Positions 8,937 through 18,115 of a DNA stretch of 51,823 nucleotides are shown here, in pieces. This DNA is from Plectonema cf. radiosum LEGE 06105 (GTDB lineage: Bacteria; Cyanobacteriota; Cyanobacteriia; Cyanobacteriales; Nostocaceae), in the NCBI RefSeq assembly GCF_015207665.1, contig NZ_JADEWL010000033.1, forward strand, positions 1 to 51,823, written 5' to 3'. The number at the start of each line of letters is the position of its first letter. The first letter of the stretch is position 1. The notes beneath the pieces were generated by a model. That model searched no databases. It was given only the letters and a program-made list of their open reading frames with translations, and had not been told where the DNA came from. The position numbers and the translations under genes were made by a program.

Positions 8937-9281
8937 CTACTTGGTTTCTTCTTCTTCATCCCAAGGAGGAATTTCCCCTGTAGCTCTGGGTGTAATATTA
9001 AATTCTTCATTAAATTTTTCCGGCTCAGTAGGTATTTCTGTGGTGATGGTTGGAGGTTTAATTTGATCATCCTGCTGCGAATCATCGTCATCGTCCCACG
9101 GTGGTATTGCTCCAACAATTTTTGGACGGCTAGAAATTTCGGTTGTAATTATGGTTTTACGAACTTTTCTTTCTTCTAACTGATTTTCAGATTCCCTAGG
9201 TTGACTAAGGTTTTCTTCCTGGGATTTACAACTGGATTTTTTGATTTTGATCGGTAATTTTTTGTCCTTTTCTTCAGACAT
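8937..9281 (-). CDS. Acidic hypothetical protein with duplicated IPPWD motif
   Basis: I do not recognise this 114-aa protein. The first third is lysine-rich (MSEEKDKKLPIKIKKSS). The rest contains two versions of one module: TTEI, then a variable spacer, then G-[AE]-IPPWD followed by an acidic run (DDDD near residues 66-70; EEEE near 109-112). There is no signal peptide or membrane segment. The acidic tails suggest a binding peptide for a basic partner or metal, but that is inference. The ATG follows AGGAAT. It lies 37 bases downstream of a large TPR membrane protein on the same strand and has its own terminator, so the two may be cotranscribed. Confidence 0.6.
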   Translation of the reverse strand: MSEEKDKKLPIKIKKSSCKSQEENLSQPRESENQLEERKVRKTIITTEISSRPKIVGAIPPWDDDDDSQQDDQIKPPTITTEIPTEPEKFNEEFNITPRATGEIPPWDEEEETK

Positions 9282-9318
9282 CGCATCATTCCTATATTTA
9301 TGTATTTTATGTATTTGA

Positions 9319-10950
9319 TCAAATCCAACTCATTTGATTGAGGATATCTTCTGCGTGTTTGCCAAATTTATCTCCGGTGATTTCGGGTAATTCAGGAGCC
9401 TCATTTAATTTCTTCATCAGCACAAATTGGAAATCAGTAAACCTTTCACGTACCGCTTGAAAATCTGGATCTTTACTAGCCCAATCCCACAAATTGCGAT
9501 CGCTATCTCGTAATAAGGCGTAAACTAAATAATGACGGGCTTTTTGCTTGGTTTGTTCGTCGCCGTTATTTTGAGCGGTAAAGATTGCATACCAAGAAGC
9601 TAAGTTGTACAAAAATCGAGGACTTAGCTCAGATTTGGCATTCCACTGCTTCTCTAGTAGCTGTATTTCTGTTTGAGCTTCTTTAACAAGAATTTGATCT
9701 TTTGTTAGTAATTGCGCCATTGCTTTACCAACTTTAATTCTTCTTCTTACAGTTTCATCTTCACATCTAGCAAGTGCTTTTTCGTATTGCAAAATCCCTT
9801 GTCGCTGACGATTAATTTTTGCGGTTTCTTGAAATTCTCTTCCTTGAGTGCTGTAAGTATCACCTAAATTTTCGTAAGGTTGATACCAATTAGGATCGAG
9901 TTCTATTGCTGCTTCTAAATCGTCAATTGCTAATTGGTAAAAAAAACTGCCGTGTGTCGGAGCGCTGGCATAATTAATTACACCAAAAAAGTTATGTATT
10001 TGTGCTTGATAGCGTTTGCACCAGTTACCCAAATAATACCAAGGTACATTAGCTAGCATTTCTCTTCTAGAAAGTTCTAGAGCTAACCATCGAGTTGCAG
10101 GTTTTAATAAACCACGGTAGCGGTCTTTAAGTTCTGGATATGATTCAATTACGGGTAATTGAACTTCAATTTCTTCATCAGTTACTGCTTTAGATTCCTT
10201 TTTAGGTACTGTTTTAATTACTGTCTGAGTTTCGGTTTCTTCCCAAATAGTATAAAGTCTAGAAGCCATACGACCTTCAATATCCGTAATTTCAAAAGTT
10301 ATTCCCAATCTGCGATAATCTTCACCTTGGCTTTGTAAAATGCTCGTGACTTTGGTTCCATAAGCTGGGAATAAAATTTTCAGCAGACTCACTAAAGGGT
10401 CAATTTGATCTGGTGTAAACTCGTTTAGGGAAGCGACTAAACTAGAAAGTCTTTCATCGGGAGTTGATTGTGGTAATGATAACTTATCGGGAGGACGATA
10501 AGTCCGCAAACCGCTCACACGAATATGCTCCCTTAAACGTTGGTGAACGCCCTTCATTTCCCGTACCAATCTTTCTCGTCCCAACTGACTCAAACCTGGT
10601 AAAACAAAATCCATTCCTTCCGCACCAGAAGCATTGGTAAAATTATCAATTACTAATTGAGATGTACGAAAAGCAATCAGTAGAATAATTCTCTGAACCA
10701 AAATCAGACTCAGTAAAATAATCGCAACTTTAGCCAGTAAAAAAACTATGCTATTAAAGCTTTTATCTAACTTATCTAGGTTTTCTAACCCTTCCTCCAA
10801 GGAATTATTTGGTTTTTCTGGTTCTAACTCTGGTTTAGCAAGAATTATTGGTGTATCTACTTGCGCCGAATTAGATGTTGGTACTTGCGAACATCCGGAA
10901 CCCAAGTTAATAGCCACAAAGGTAAATACTAATACAAGCCTTTTTTTCAC
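9319..10950 (-). CDS. TPR-containing membrane/lipoprotein, unknown function
   Basis: The 543-aa product begins with a secretion-type N-terminus (MKKRLVLVFTF) ending in LGSGC at residue 20. This resembles a lipobox but has Gly, not Leu, at -3. A second hydrophobic helix spans about 67-94. The soluble remainder is helical; around 330-400 it has TPR-like repeats (LAIDDLEAAIELDPNWYQPYENLGDTY by pieces), followed by further helical repeats to the C-terminus. The start is a GTG. I infer an envelope or thylakoid-anchored scaffold conserved in cyanobacteria, without a known job. It sits in a same-strand run with a DUF3153 lipoprotein and another TPR protein. Confidence 0.65.
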   Translation of the reverse strand: MKKRLVLVFTFVAINLGSGCSQVPTSNSAQVDTPIILAKPELEPEKPNNSLEEGLENLDKLDKSFNSIVFLLAKVAIILLSLILVQRIILLIAFRTSQLVIDNFTNASGAEGMDFVLPGLSQLGRERLVREMKGVHQRLREHIRVSGLRTYRPPDKLSLPQSTPDERLSSLVASLNEFTPDQIDPLVSLLKILFPAYGTKVTSILQSQGEDYRRLGITFEITDIEGRMASRLYTIWEETETQTVIKTVPKKESKAVTDEEIEVQLPVIESYPELKDRYRGLLKPATRWLALELSRREMLANVPWYYLGNWCKRYQAQIHNFFGVINYASAPTHGSFFYQLAIDDLEAAIELDPNWYQPYENLGDTYSTQGREFQETAKINRQRQGILQYEKALARCEDETVRRRIKVGKAMAQLLTKDQILVKEAQTEIQLLEKQWNAKSELSPRFLYNLASWYAIFTAQNNGDEQTKQKARHYLVYALLRDSDRNLWDWASKDPDFQAVRERFTDFQFVLMKKLNEAPELPEITGDKFGKHAEDILNQMSWI

Positions 10951-11059
10951 AACCGCTGCAATTGAATGGTTTTTTTGATAACAGATTTTACCTGTGTATC
11001 ATAAGTGACGTATTATTAACACGAATTTTTGTAATTGGCAACAGAGGAGGATGGGGAGA

Positions 11060-11175
11060 TTAAAGGTTTAAGGTTTAAGGTCAAAGGTCAAAGGTTAACT
11101 ATCAACTATCAACTAACCACTATCAACCATCAACCATCAACTAACCACCATCAACCATCAACTGTCAACTGCTCA
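11060..11175. repeat. STRR array running into the DUF3153 gene end
   Basis: 11060-11096 holds AAGGTTT/AAGGTCA units and 11097-11175 holds CATCAAC/TATCAAC/TAACCAC units with 7-bp period. The array extends into the 3' end of the minus-strand gene: its last residues QLTVDG and its TGA stop are written in repeat units. Confidence 0.85.
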
Positions 11176-11996
11176 CTGGCAAACTGAACTTTCGGGTCTG
11201 GCATAAAGCTGTATCTCAGGTAAAATCCGAGTATGACAAACAGCACAATTAATAAAGTACCAATACCAACTGGACTGGGAAGCCAAAAAACCGCTTCAAT
11301 ATGATTTAGTTGTCCGGGTTTGAGTTGCCATGAAAGTTGTTTTTTATTTTTTAATGGTTCGATGGAATCTTCAGTTGTTTTGATACTGTTAGCACCCCAA
11401 GGAGCCTTTAAGCTAAATTCTAAATCGAGAATTGAATCAGTGTTAGTTAAAACGTTACCTTTAGTAGAAATTAAAGCCAAGGAACGCAAATCTAAATCGT
11501 AAATCAACCGATTTCGTACTAACAATAAAAAATTACTCTGGGATAATTGTAAGTTTGATTCTATTTTTGGTAGCTCTGATGCTGATTCGGCTTTGTTGGA
11601 GCGGGATTTAGAATTATTTTTGGAGTTAAAAAATGTGTTGTATTTTTGTTGTAATTCCTTACCATTACTGAAAGGTATGGTTACAATTATTTGTTCTTGG
11701 GAAATTCGTTTGGCTTTGCCTTCTAATTCTTTAGCTCGTCTTTCGATACTATCCAACCATTCATAAACCGAATCACCGCTAAAGCTTGTCAGTTTTTCTC
11801 CCAATTTAATCTGTTGTACGAATTCTCCGTAATTAGCGTTGTTGAAATTTACTCCCAAATCATAGTCTACACAACCAGAAAGTAACAGCGATGCTAACAG
11901 TAAAATGCATATAAACCGGATGCGTTTCAAAAAGCTTTTAACTAATCGGTTTAAAATCCTAGGAGCAGAATAATTTTGATAACTTAATCGTGACAT
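11151..11996 (-). CDS. DUF3153 domain lipoprotein
   Basis: This cyanobacterial protein of unknown function has an N-terminal signal ending in the lipobox LLSGC, then VDYDLGVNFNNANYGEFVQQI and GDSVYEWLDSIERRAKELEG, which mark the DUF3153 family. A single C-terminal membrane helix (about residues 240-262, GIGTLLIVLFVILGFYLRY) makes it anchored at both ends. A serine/lysine-rich stretch near 128-142 is low complexity. The final residues come from an STRR array, so this C-terminus is probably unlike that of relatives. The family has been seen next to TPR proteins, as here (12072-12593 upstream). Confidence 0.75.
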   Translation of the reverse strand: MSRLSYQNYSAPRILNRLVKSFLKRIRFICILLLASLLLSGCVDYDLGVNFNNANYGEFVQQIKLGEKLTSFSGDSVYEWLDSIERRAKELEGKAKRISQEQIIVTIPFSNGKELQQKYNTFFNSKNNSKSRSNKAESASELPKIESNLQLSQSNFLLLVRNRLIYDLDLRSLALISTKGNVLTNTDSILDLEFSLKAPWGANSIKTTEDSIEPLKNKKQLSWQLKPGQLNHIEAVFWLPSPVGIGTLLIVLFVILGFYLRYSFMPDPKVQFASEQLTVDG

Positions 11997-12071
11997 AATT
12001 ACAGAATTAGATAAACTTTCAATAGACTTTCCGATTTTGCGATCGTTTGTGGCACTATCAAGGTTAATTGT

Positions 12072-12593
12072 TCAAAAACTTAACCAAATTAAACTACCCA
12101 AAGTCACAACAATAATGATTAAAGTCAGCCAGATAAAGCGATTATCTTGGGTATTTACCTGACTTAAATCAATAAATTCCGGTTCTAATGGCTGTTTCGG
12201 TGCAGAAGATTTTTTCACAGATGCAGCTAAACGCATTTTGCTGTCATTATCAGATAAGGTTCCCAAATCTGGTATTTCAGTCATCCATTCTTTGGGACGT
12301 TCTAATTTGGGTGCTTTGAGAATATACTGCAATCGCTTAGCTTCTTTACTGGTATCTGGATAAGGATGACGTTTCAACTGTTCGCAAAGATCGATGGCTT
12401 CTTGATTGCGCCCAGCAGCTTCATAAGCTGTTGCTAACCAAATTTGTACCTCACCTCCAAGACGAGTGTTACGTGCAAGCAAAGCACAAGCTTTTTCTAA
12501 TTCCTCAACTGCTTGACGGTATTTTCCATTTTCAAAAGCAGCTTTTCCGTTACGATAACGCTGTTTGGCTATTTCTAAACTTTCGGAACTCAC
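12072..12593 (-). CDS. TPR protein with C-terminal membrane anchor
   Basis: The protein has TPR-type helices at about residues 5-85 (ALLARNTRLGGEVQIWLATA, then YEAAGRNQEAIDLCEQL), a conserved middle segment APKLERPKEWMTEIPD, and a single hydrophobic C-terminal helix (FIWLTLIIIVVTLGSLIW). This is a tail-anchored layout with the TPRs facing the cytoplasm. I prefer the GTG at 12591-12593 (VSSESLEIAKQRY, 173 aa) because relatives begin near there; a TTG at 12611 would add six residues. It precedes the DUF3153 gene on the same strand with a 75-base gap, so an operon is plausible. Function is unknown. Confidence 0.7.
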   Translation of the reverse strand: MSSESLEIAKQRYRNGKAAFENGKYRQAVEELEKACALLARNTRLGGEVQIWLATAYEAAGRNQEAIDLCEQLKRHPYPDTSKEAKRLQYILKAPKLERPKEWMTEIPDLGTLSDNDSKMRLAASVKKSSAPKQPLEPEFIDLSQVNTQDNRFIWLTLIIIVVTLGSLIWLSF

Positions 12594-12785
12594 TTTGAAC
12601 GATATAAACAACCCAATATTTTCATTTTGCCGTTTCTAGGAGCATTTTGAAAAATTTTTATGAAGGTAAGTATTTTCTGGGATGTAGATTAGAAAATTTT
12701 TTCTCAAATAAAATTTTAATATTTAAAATAAATATAGGTAGATTCGCCGATATTAACCCGCTTGTGGTTAGTCAGGACAAGTATT

Positions 12786-13205
12786 ATGTTTAAGAACGTA
12801 AAAGCGCAACCGTATTTTTTGGGTTTGGGAATTGCTGCTGCTTTACTCGGTGCTGTAGCTGCACCAGTTTCCGCTCAATCTGTCATCATCATTAATGGTG
12901 GAAATCGTTACTACGAACGAAATCAACATCCAACTGTCGGTAATTTTATTTATGGTAGTCCTATTCCTACACCCGTACCCGTAAATCCCGCAACGGGGCA
13001 TATACCGACACAAAGGTATTTCTCTCAACCCCATATAAAAAGGAAAATTTATAACTCCACTTTTATTAATCCAATTTTAGTTAATCCCAGGATTATCAAA
13101 AATTATCCAAGACGTAATAAGCCAAGCCTTAGCATTCGCGATCGCAATTATCGACAACGACGTTATCATCAACCAGCTTCGCGGATTATCATCTATTCTA
13201 AATAA
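12786..13205 (+). CDS. Secreted basic hypothetical protein
   Basis: I do not recognise this 139-aa protein. It has a clear Sec signal peptide (GLGIAAALLGAVAAPVSA, cleavage before QSVIII at about residue 35). The mature part is rich in Arg, Asn, Pro and Tyr, with Arg-rich stretches near the end (RDRNYRQRRYHQ). The ATG at 12786 follows AGGA at a good distance; a TTG at 12762 would add eight residues and bury the signal. It points away from the TPR/DUF3153 genes and converges on argB. It could be a periplasmic or sheath protein. Confidence 0.6.
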   Translation: MFKNVKAQPYFLGLGIAAALLGAVAAPVSAQSVIIINGGNRYYERNQHPTVGNFIYGSPIPTPVPVNPATGHIPTQRYFSQPHIKRKIYNSTFINPILVNPRIIKNYPRRNKPSLSIRDRNYRQRRYHQPASRIIIYSK

Positions 13206-13300
13206 ACGTCAGGGTTCTCTCGTGAGTTCGATGGCTAATCCTTGATTAGTGAATCCCTATGAAAAAAAGCTGTAAAACCTTAATTTTTCATGGGGTATAT

Positions 13301-13339
13301 GTCGGGTTTTGGCGTTGTTGTTAAACCAAAAAACCCGAC
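13301..13339. terminator. Two-way intrinsic terminator
   Basis: GTCGGGTTTT and AAAACCCGAC form a 10-bp stem with a 19-base loop between the convergent secreted-protein gene and argB. The stem carries T-runs in both directions. The AAAACCCGACTTCT half recurs at 31574-31587. Confidence 0.75.
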
Positions 13340-13352
13340 TTCTAAATGGTTT

Positions 13353-14246
13353 TTAACCAAACTGAGAACCAAGAATCATTGTCCCAATCCCACCATCGGT
13401 AAATATTTCTAACAAAAGAGCATGGGGAATGCGACCATCAATAATATGAGCTGCTCGTACTCCCTGAGCAAGGGAACGCACACAACAAGTAACTTTAGGT
13501 ATCATACCTCCGGCAACTATACCCTTGGAAATTAAGTCACGAGCTTCTTTAATATCTACTTTCGCAATCAACGTCGAAGGATCTTGATAATTTTCCAAGA
13601 TACCCCGTGTATCGGTAAGCAAAATTAATTTTTCTGCACCTAATGCAGCGGCTATTTCTCCAGCAACGGTATCAGCATTAATATTATAAGCTTGTCCCGT
13701 ATCGTCAGCCGCGACGCTGGATACTACAGGAATATAACCATTTTCCGCCAAAGTTTTTAAAATTTCGGTATTTACAGAGCTAACTTCTCCCACAAAACCA
13801 ATGCCATCCTCACCTTGGTGACGGGCTTTAATTAAGTTACCATCCTTACCGCATAAACCCACCGCTTTTCCACCAGCTTGGTTTATAAGAGCAACTATTT
13901 CTTTATTAACTCTACCGACTAACACCATTTCTACCACATCCATCGTAGGAGCATCAGTCACTCGCAAACCATCTTTGAACTGGGGTTCAATGCCAATTTT
14001 TTCCAGCCAAGTATTTATTTCTGGTCCACCACCATGTACTAAAATCGGTCGTAAACCAACACAGGATAAAAATACAACATCCCTTATAACTTTATCCTTA
14101 AGATTACTATCTTTCATTGCCGCACCGCCATATTTTACCACCACGGTACGACCTGCAAATTCTTGTATATAAGGTAGTGCTTCGCTGAGTACTTTTACGC
14201 GAGTAGCTGCATCCTGACGAATATATTCAGTATCGTTGACCATCAT
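13353..14246 (-). CDS. argB: N-acetylglutamate kinase
   Basis: ArgB phosphorylates N-acetyl-L-glutamate, the controlled second step of arginine synthesis. In cyanobacteria it is relieved from arginine inhibition by the PII signalling protein. Motifs seen are [23 protein letters not shown], the ASVAADD-like region ([18 protein letters not shown]) and GGMIPKV. I chose the ATG at 14244-14246 ([17 protein letters not shown]), which gives 297 aa, the normal cyanobacterial length. An upstream in-frame ATG at 14333 would add 29 residues with no family likeness. aroK lies 91 bases upstream on the same strand. Confidence 0.96.
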   Translation of the reverse strand: MMVNDTEYIRQDAATRVKVLSEALPYIQEFAGRTVVVKYGGAAMKDSNLKDKVIRDVVFLSCVGLRPILVHGGGPEINTWLEKIGIEPQFKDGLRVTDAPTMDVVEMVLVGRVNKEIVALINQAGGKAVGLCGKDGNLIKARHQGEDGIGFVGEVSSVNTEILKTLAENGYIPVVSSVAADDTGQAYNINADTVAGEIAAALGAEKLILLTDTRGILENYQDPSTLIAKVDIKEARDLISKGIVAGGMIPKVTCCVRSLAQGVRAAHIIDGRIPHALLLEIFTDGGIGTMILGSQFG

Positions 14247-14337
14247 AAGCAATGTTTTTTTATTAAATCCGAATCCTGATAGTTTAAAAGAGTTTGGTGC
14301 TGCTACACAATAACTGATTTTCCCAACTCCCAACTCC

Positions 14338-14901
14338 CTATCCCCTAAAAGCTAGAGGATTTTTCAAAACACTGGGAATTTCTGTTAAGACTCGTTGAGC
14401 AATTTCTTCTGGTGTTTCCCCTTCTTTAAGAGTGATTCGTAAATCGGCTAAAGCATAAAGTGGTTCTCTTTCTTGTAAAAGACTGCGTAATTTTAATAAC
14501 GGATTACTATCTTGTAACAAAGGTCTTGTAGTATCTTCTTTTAAACGGTTGTATAGTAATTCTGCTGATGCATCCAACCAGACAATCAAACCGTGATGCA
14601 GATAACTCCAGTTTTCTCGCTTTAATATAATACCTCCCCCAGTAGCTACAGTTAACTTTGTATAAGCACTAACTTGGGAGAGTACATCAGTTTCTAATTG
14701 TCGAAATGCCGTTTCTCCTTCAACAGCAAATATTTGATTGATACTTTGTTTTGCAGATGCGGTAATTACTTCATCGGTATCTACAAACCCGTACTGTAGT
14801 TCGTTCGCTAACAAACGTCCTACAGTAGTTTTACCAGCGCCCATCATCCCAATTAAGTAAAGGTTAATTCCTTGTAATAAATTATTCACGAGAGTTAACA
14901 C
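14338..14901 (-). CDS. aroK: Shikimate kinase
   Basis: This enzyme phosphorylates shikimate with ATP in the route to chorismate and aromatic amino acids. The 187-aa protein has the Walker A motif GMMGAGKTT, the shikimate-binding DTDEVI, the ATGGG loop and the lid DTTRPLL. The start is a GTG; the conserved fold begins at [11 protein letters not shown]. It lies 44 bases after a STAND NTPase gene and 91 bases before argB on the same strand, so transcription through the three is likely. Confidence 0.94.
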   Translation of the reverse strand: MLTLVNNLLQGINLYLIGMMGAGKTTVGRLLANELQYGFVDTDEVITASAKQSINQIFAVEGETAFRQLETDVLSQVSAYTKLTVATGGGIILKRENWSYLHHGLIVWLDASAELLYNRLKEDTTRPLLQDSNPLLKLRSLLQEREPLYALADLRITLKEGETPEEIAQRVLTEIPSVLKNPLAFRG

Positions 14902-14945
14902 GAAAGAAGTTTGTTAATTTCTGAACGCGAAACGCTGACTCTACT

Positions 14946-16556
14946 TTAAATTTCGACATTTAAGCGACTTACTTTCAGATGTTTTTTCAGTTGCTTTTCA
15001 AAAATTTTATGGGTGAATAGCAGCGAATTTGCATCATCTTGACAAAATTTTAAATTTTCATCGATCAGCTTTTCAATTATATATTCCCTTAATACAGGGG
15101 TTTGAGAAAAACCAGATGCAACTCTATCAATTAGCGATCGCCTTTGTAATAATTCTACAGCTTCGAGGATTAATCGTTGCGATACCCTCAGCATCAGTTT
15201 TTTTTGCAATTTCTGGAGATCAAAATTTTGATTGAGAGCTAGTAAGTACATAATCTGCTTTTCTAAAACAGATAAACGGTTAAATTGCTCGTCCAAACAA
15301 CAGCGAATATCCCCAAAAACTACCGTTTCCTGCTGAAGAAATTCGTCGATATTTCCCGCAAATAATTCCTGAATAGCAGTAGCAACTAACTTGATAAATA
15401 AAGGATTTCCCGCATACTGCTGGGTTATTTGTTGAGATTCTTCTGGTTTAACTTTAGCAAATCCTTTTGATTCTAATATATGTGCGCTCTCTACTTGATC
15501 CAACCCCGTTAACTTTAAACAACGAACAGGTAGAGTTTCTCCTTCAAGAGCAGCTATTTCTTGGGGTTTCTCCCTACTTGTTAACAGCAAACAACTTTGA
15601 TGTTGAGACTCTCCTAAGCGTTGAATAAATTCCCCAAACACTTCATAACCGGGAATATATTCAATTTGCGGTAAATCTATATTTGAAGAATTGGCGATCG
15701 CGTTACCATCATTAGCTAATATCCCCGAATATAAAACCGTGTTGTAAGCAGAATTACTGTATAAAATTGAATCTACATGGTCTAAGACAATAAAACATCG
15801 AGAAGAACGCAAACAATCTATCAATTCAGAAATACAGTAAGAAACACTTTGTCCATTTTTCGGGGTTTGTAACGAGACAGTTTCCAAAAGTTGATTAAAA
15901 AATACCTCTGGAGATGGAGCAAAACGCAAAGAACGCCAAATAATATAATCAAAATTATCTTGAACTTGTTGAGCCAACTTTACCGACAAAGCAGTTTTAC
16001 CAATTCCAGCCATACCTAAAAGTACGATTAAACGTGCTTGCTCTTGCAAAATCGACTTTTTGAGTTGAGCTAATTCACTTGTTCTTCCATAAAATATGCT
16101 TGTATCGATGGCTTCTCCCCAATCTTGTGTAGAAGTAGATTTCATCTGATCAATTTCTGTGATTTTTTTTCTGGTAGAGTTTGTGCTACGGGTTGTCGAT
16201 TGCATTTGCAGCCAAATTTTCTTATAACCTGCTTTTTCTAGCAGTTGAATCACACGACTCCAATTTTTTACCTTAATCAATTCCGAGTCTTGCTTAGTTA
16301 ACATTTCTTCTATATATTTATACAATCCGTTAGAAAGATAGACTCTAACAGTGCTACTACTACGGGTTTTGTAAACCTTACTAGCAATTTCCGCTGGACT
16401 CAAACCGCACAGCAAACCCCGAAGAAACTTTTTCTCTACAGGTGTTAGGGCTTTCCCTTTCGCAGATGCCAAATCAATGTATAACTTTTCTAAATCCCAA
16501 TTATTTTTAGCTTCAATAAAATCCTCTTCTATCTGTCGTTGATTACTTAAATTCAT
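14946..16556 (-). CDS. STAND NTPase with N-terminal HTH (NB-ARC-like)
   Basis: A 536-aa regulatory or defence-type ATPase. Residues about 36-85 (TPVEKKFLRGLLCGLSPAEIA onward) look like the helix-turn-helix found at the N-terminus of many cyanobacterial NACHT/NB-ARC and vWA-MoxR-associated (VMAP) proteins. The NB-ARC domain starts near 155 (YGRTSELAQLKK), with Walker A GMAGIGKT at 181-188, Walker B FIVLDHVD near 255-262, a LLTSRE sensor and GNPLFIKLVATAI. A winged-helix region ends the protein; the usual WD40 or TPR sensor C-terminus is absent. Either it is a short natural form or it has lost its repeats. It lies directly upstream of aroK-argB. Confidence 0.8.
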   Translation of the reverse strand: MNLSNQRQIEEDFIEAKNNWDLEKLYIDLASAKGKALTPVEKKFLRGLLCGLSPAEIASKVYKTRSSSTVRVYLSNGLYKYIEEMLTKQDSELIKVKNWSRVIQLLEKAGYKKIWLQMQSTTRSTNSTRKKITEIDQMKSTSTQDWGEAIDTSIFYGRTSELAQLKKSILQEQARLIVLLGMAGIGKTALSVKLAQQVQDNFDYIIWRSLRFAPSPEVFFNQLLETVSLQTPKNGQSVSYCISELIDCLRSSRCFIVLDHVDSILYSNSAYNTVLYSGILANDGNAIANSSNIDLPQIEYIPGYEVFGEFIQRLGESQHQSCLLLTSREKPQEIAALEGETLPVRCLKLTGLDQVESAHILESKGFAKVKPEESQQITQQYAGNPLFIKLVATAIQELFAGNIDEFLQQETVVFGDIRCCLDEQFNRLSVLEKQIMYLLALNQNFDLQKLQKKLMLRVSQRLILEAVELLQRRSLIDRVASGFSQTPVLREYIIEKLIDENLKFCQDDANSLLFTHKIFEKQLKKHLKVSRLNVEI

Positions 16557-16970
16557 TATTTTTACTGGTTTACTTAAACTCGAATACGGCTTATCTTAAC
16601 CAGTTTCTAGGTATTTTTATTTAAAGTCCCCATAAATAAAAATAAATATATAACGAATTTGATAACGCTTGTTAGGTGACTTCTCGGTGTAAACTTCGCT
16701 ATGTTTAAACTTAATAGAAACTTAATAAAAATTCTTGGAAACTTTATTGAATTAATGTAAGTCAATAATTATGGCTAATTCTGCCTGACTTCAGAATAGC
16801 GATTTAATTTTACAGTTATCAAATTTTAATGGTGTTTTAAATGATTCAAACCTTCTGCTATCTCAAAAAAAAGAGCTTGATTTATCCTAATATCTGCAAA
16901 ACTTTTAACCGCTGCATATTTTATCTGAGAAAGCTCGAACAAATAAACGTAGTAGTTTGAGGTTTTAGTA
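16557..16970. other. Intergenic, divergent promoters
   Basis: A 414-base AT-rich gap between the minus-strand STAND gene and a small plus-strand gene. It must contain both promoters. I see no repeat array and no clear structured element. Short runs such as AAACTTAATAGAAACTTAATAAA near 16707-16729 (two AAACTTAATA copies) stand out slightly. Confidence 0.5.
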
Positions 16971-17165
16971 ATGACTAGAATTCGTGATGTAGTCCAACAA
17001 GCATTAGCAACTGGTTATCTGAGTGTAGAAGCAGAAAATCAACTGCGTCAATTACTGACAACTCAGTATGACTGTGAAGACTTTAACGCTTTTGTGGTTC
17101 TCCAAGAAGCAGCGATGAATGGTAGAGTCAAGCAAGAATCCCGCGAACGTTGTGGGATTAAGTAG
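16971..17165 (+). CDS. Small conserved cyanobacterial protein (64 aa)
   Basis: A helical, soluble 64-aa protein starting MTRIRDVVQQALATGYLS, with VEAENQLRQLL and FVVLQEAAMNGRVKQESRE. It belongs to a small family common in cyanobacteria as far as I recall, with no assigned function. The ATG is clear. It converges on a LapA-like gene 46 bases away. No membrane segment or cysteine cluster is present, apart from single Cys residues in YDCEDF and near the C-terminus. Confidence 0.65.
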   Translation: MTRIRDVVQQALATGYLSVEAENQLRQLLTTQYDCEDFNAFVVLQEAAMNGRVKQESRERCGIK

Positions 17166-17210
17166 AAAAAACCAAAAATTTAGATGCCATATTTACTGAC
17201 TTACTAGTAC

Positions 17211-17939
17211 TTATCGACGTGGTGAAGGTTTATCATCATCGTCAAAATCCTCATCAAACAAACCCCAATCATCATCATTATTGTCCGCATCATCAGAAGT
17301 CTTTGAAGTCACGGATGGATTGGGAGGCGGTATAATTACTCGATAATCGGCATCATATATTGATTCTGTTTTTCCTGCATTAGAATTTTTTAAATCGCGT
17401 TTGTTATAGGAATAAGAAGAATCTGCTTCCTGAGAATCTTCATAGTCGTCGTCATCTTGAATTTTTGTATAGCTCGAACGAGAATCACTTGATTGGTATT
17501 CTCTGGAGTCAAATCTTTCTTCAAACTCCCAATCATCATTAGGATTTTTATCTAAATCCCAATCATCATCCTGGTTATTCTCAAACTCATCCGGTGGTTG
17601 TGGTGTACTTGCTGGTGGTGGAGTTGATTTTCTCTGGTAATATTCCTTTGGTTGTGAACGTTGATTAACGCGGGGTGAATCCTCCGTCGAAGTCGAATAT
17701 GATGCAGTTTGAGGCTGCTGTGTTGTATAACGGCTTGATAATAATTGAAGCAAGCCGCTGATTAGTAAAGAAGTGAAAGCACCAGCAGCAGAGCTAAACA
17801 ACATCCACATTGCTAACGAAAGTGGTTGAGTTCGCAAGCCTAAAAAAACTAACGGTATTGCAGGAGACCAGTTTTGTGCTAGCAATAGCATAAGTCCTCC
17901 CAGTACTGCGACCAAGAGAATTAAGCGAATTACAGTCAT
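17211..17939 (-). CDS. LapA-like membrane protein with acidic tail
   Basis: The 242-aa protein has two N-terminal membrane helices (about residues 3-22 and 42-65) in the LapA/DUF1049 arrangement: LILLVAVLGGLMLLLAQNWSP, shown only in part, then QPLSLAMWMLFSSAAGAFTSLL. The remaining ~170 residues form a hydrophilic, mostly disordered tail rich in Ser, Asp and Asn, with repeated DDDW / NDDW motifs and an Asp-rich end (DEDFDDDDKPSPRR). Function is unknown; it probably acts as a membrane anchor with a flexible cytoplasmic tail. A second short LapA-like protein lies at 5525-5881. Confidence 0.65.
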   Translation of the reverse strand: MTVIRLILLVAVLGGLMLLLAQNWSPAIPLVFLGLRTQPLSLAMWMLFSSAAGAFTSLLISGLLQLLSSRYTTQQPQTASYSTSTEDSPRVNQRSQPKEYYQRKSTPPPASTPQPPDEFENNQDDDWDLDKNPNDDWEFEERFDSREYQSSDSRSSYTKIQDDDDYEDSQEADSSYSYNKRDLKNSNAGKTESIYDADYRVIIPPPNPSVTSKTSDDADNNDDDWGLFDEDFDDDDKPSPRR

Positions 17940-17965
17940 AATAGGAACTAAGATAAGAGGGTAAG

Positions 17966-18115
17966 TATAATTCGTAATTCGTAATTCGTAATTCGTAATT
18001 CGTAATTCGTGAACTCGAAGGAGGAGACAAGGGGATGGGGAGATGGGGAGAAATTTAATAATTCAAAACAACTGTCAACTGTCCACTGTCCACTGTCAAC
18101 TGTCCACTGTCAACG
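17966..18115. repeat. STRR blocks (AATTCGT, GGGGAGA and CACTGTC classes)
   Basis: 17966-18011 is six copies of AATTCGT. 18020-18046 has GGAGACAAGG followed by GGGGAGAT units. 18071-18115 has ACTGTCA/CACTGTC units with 7-bp period. The last block touches the TGA stop of the UbiX-type gene. Confidence 0.85.
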
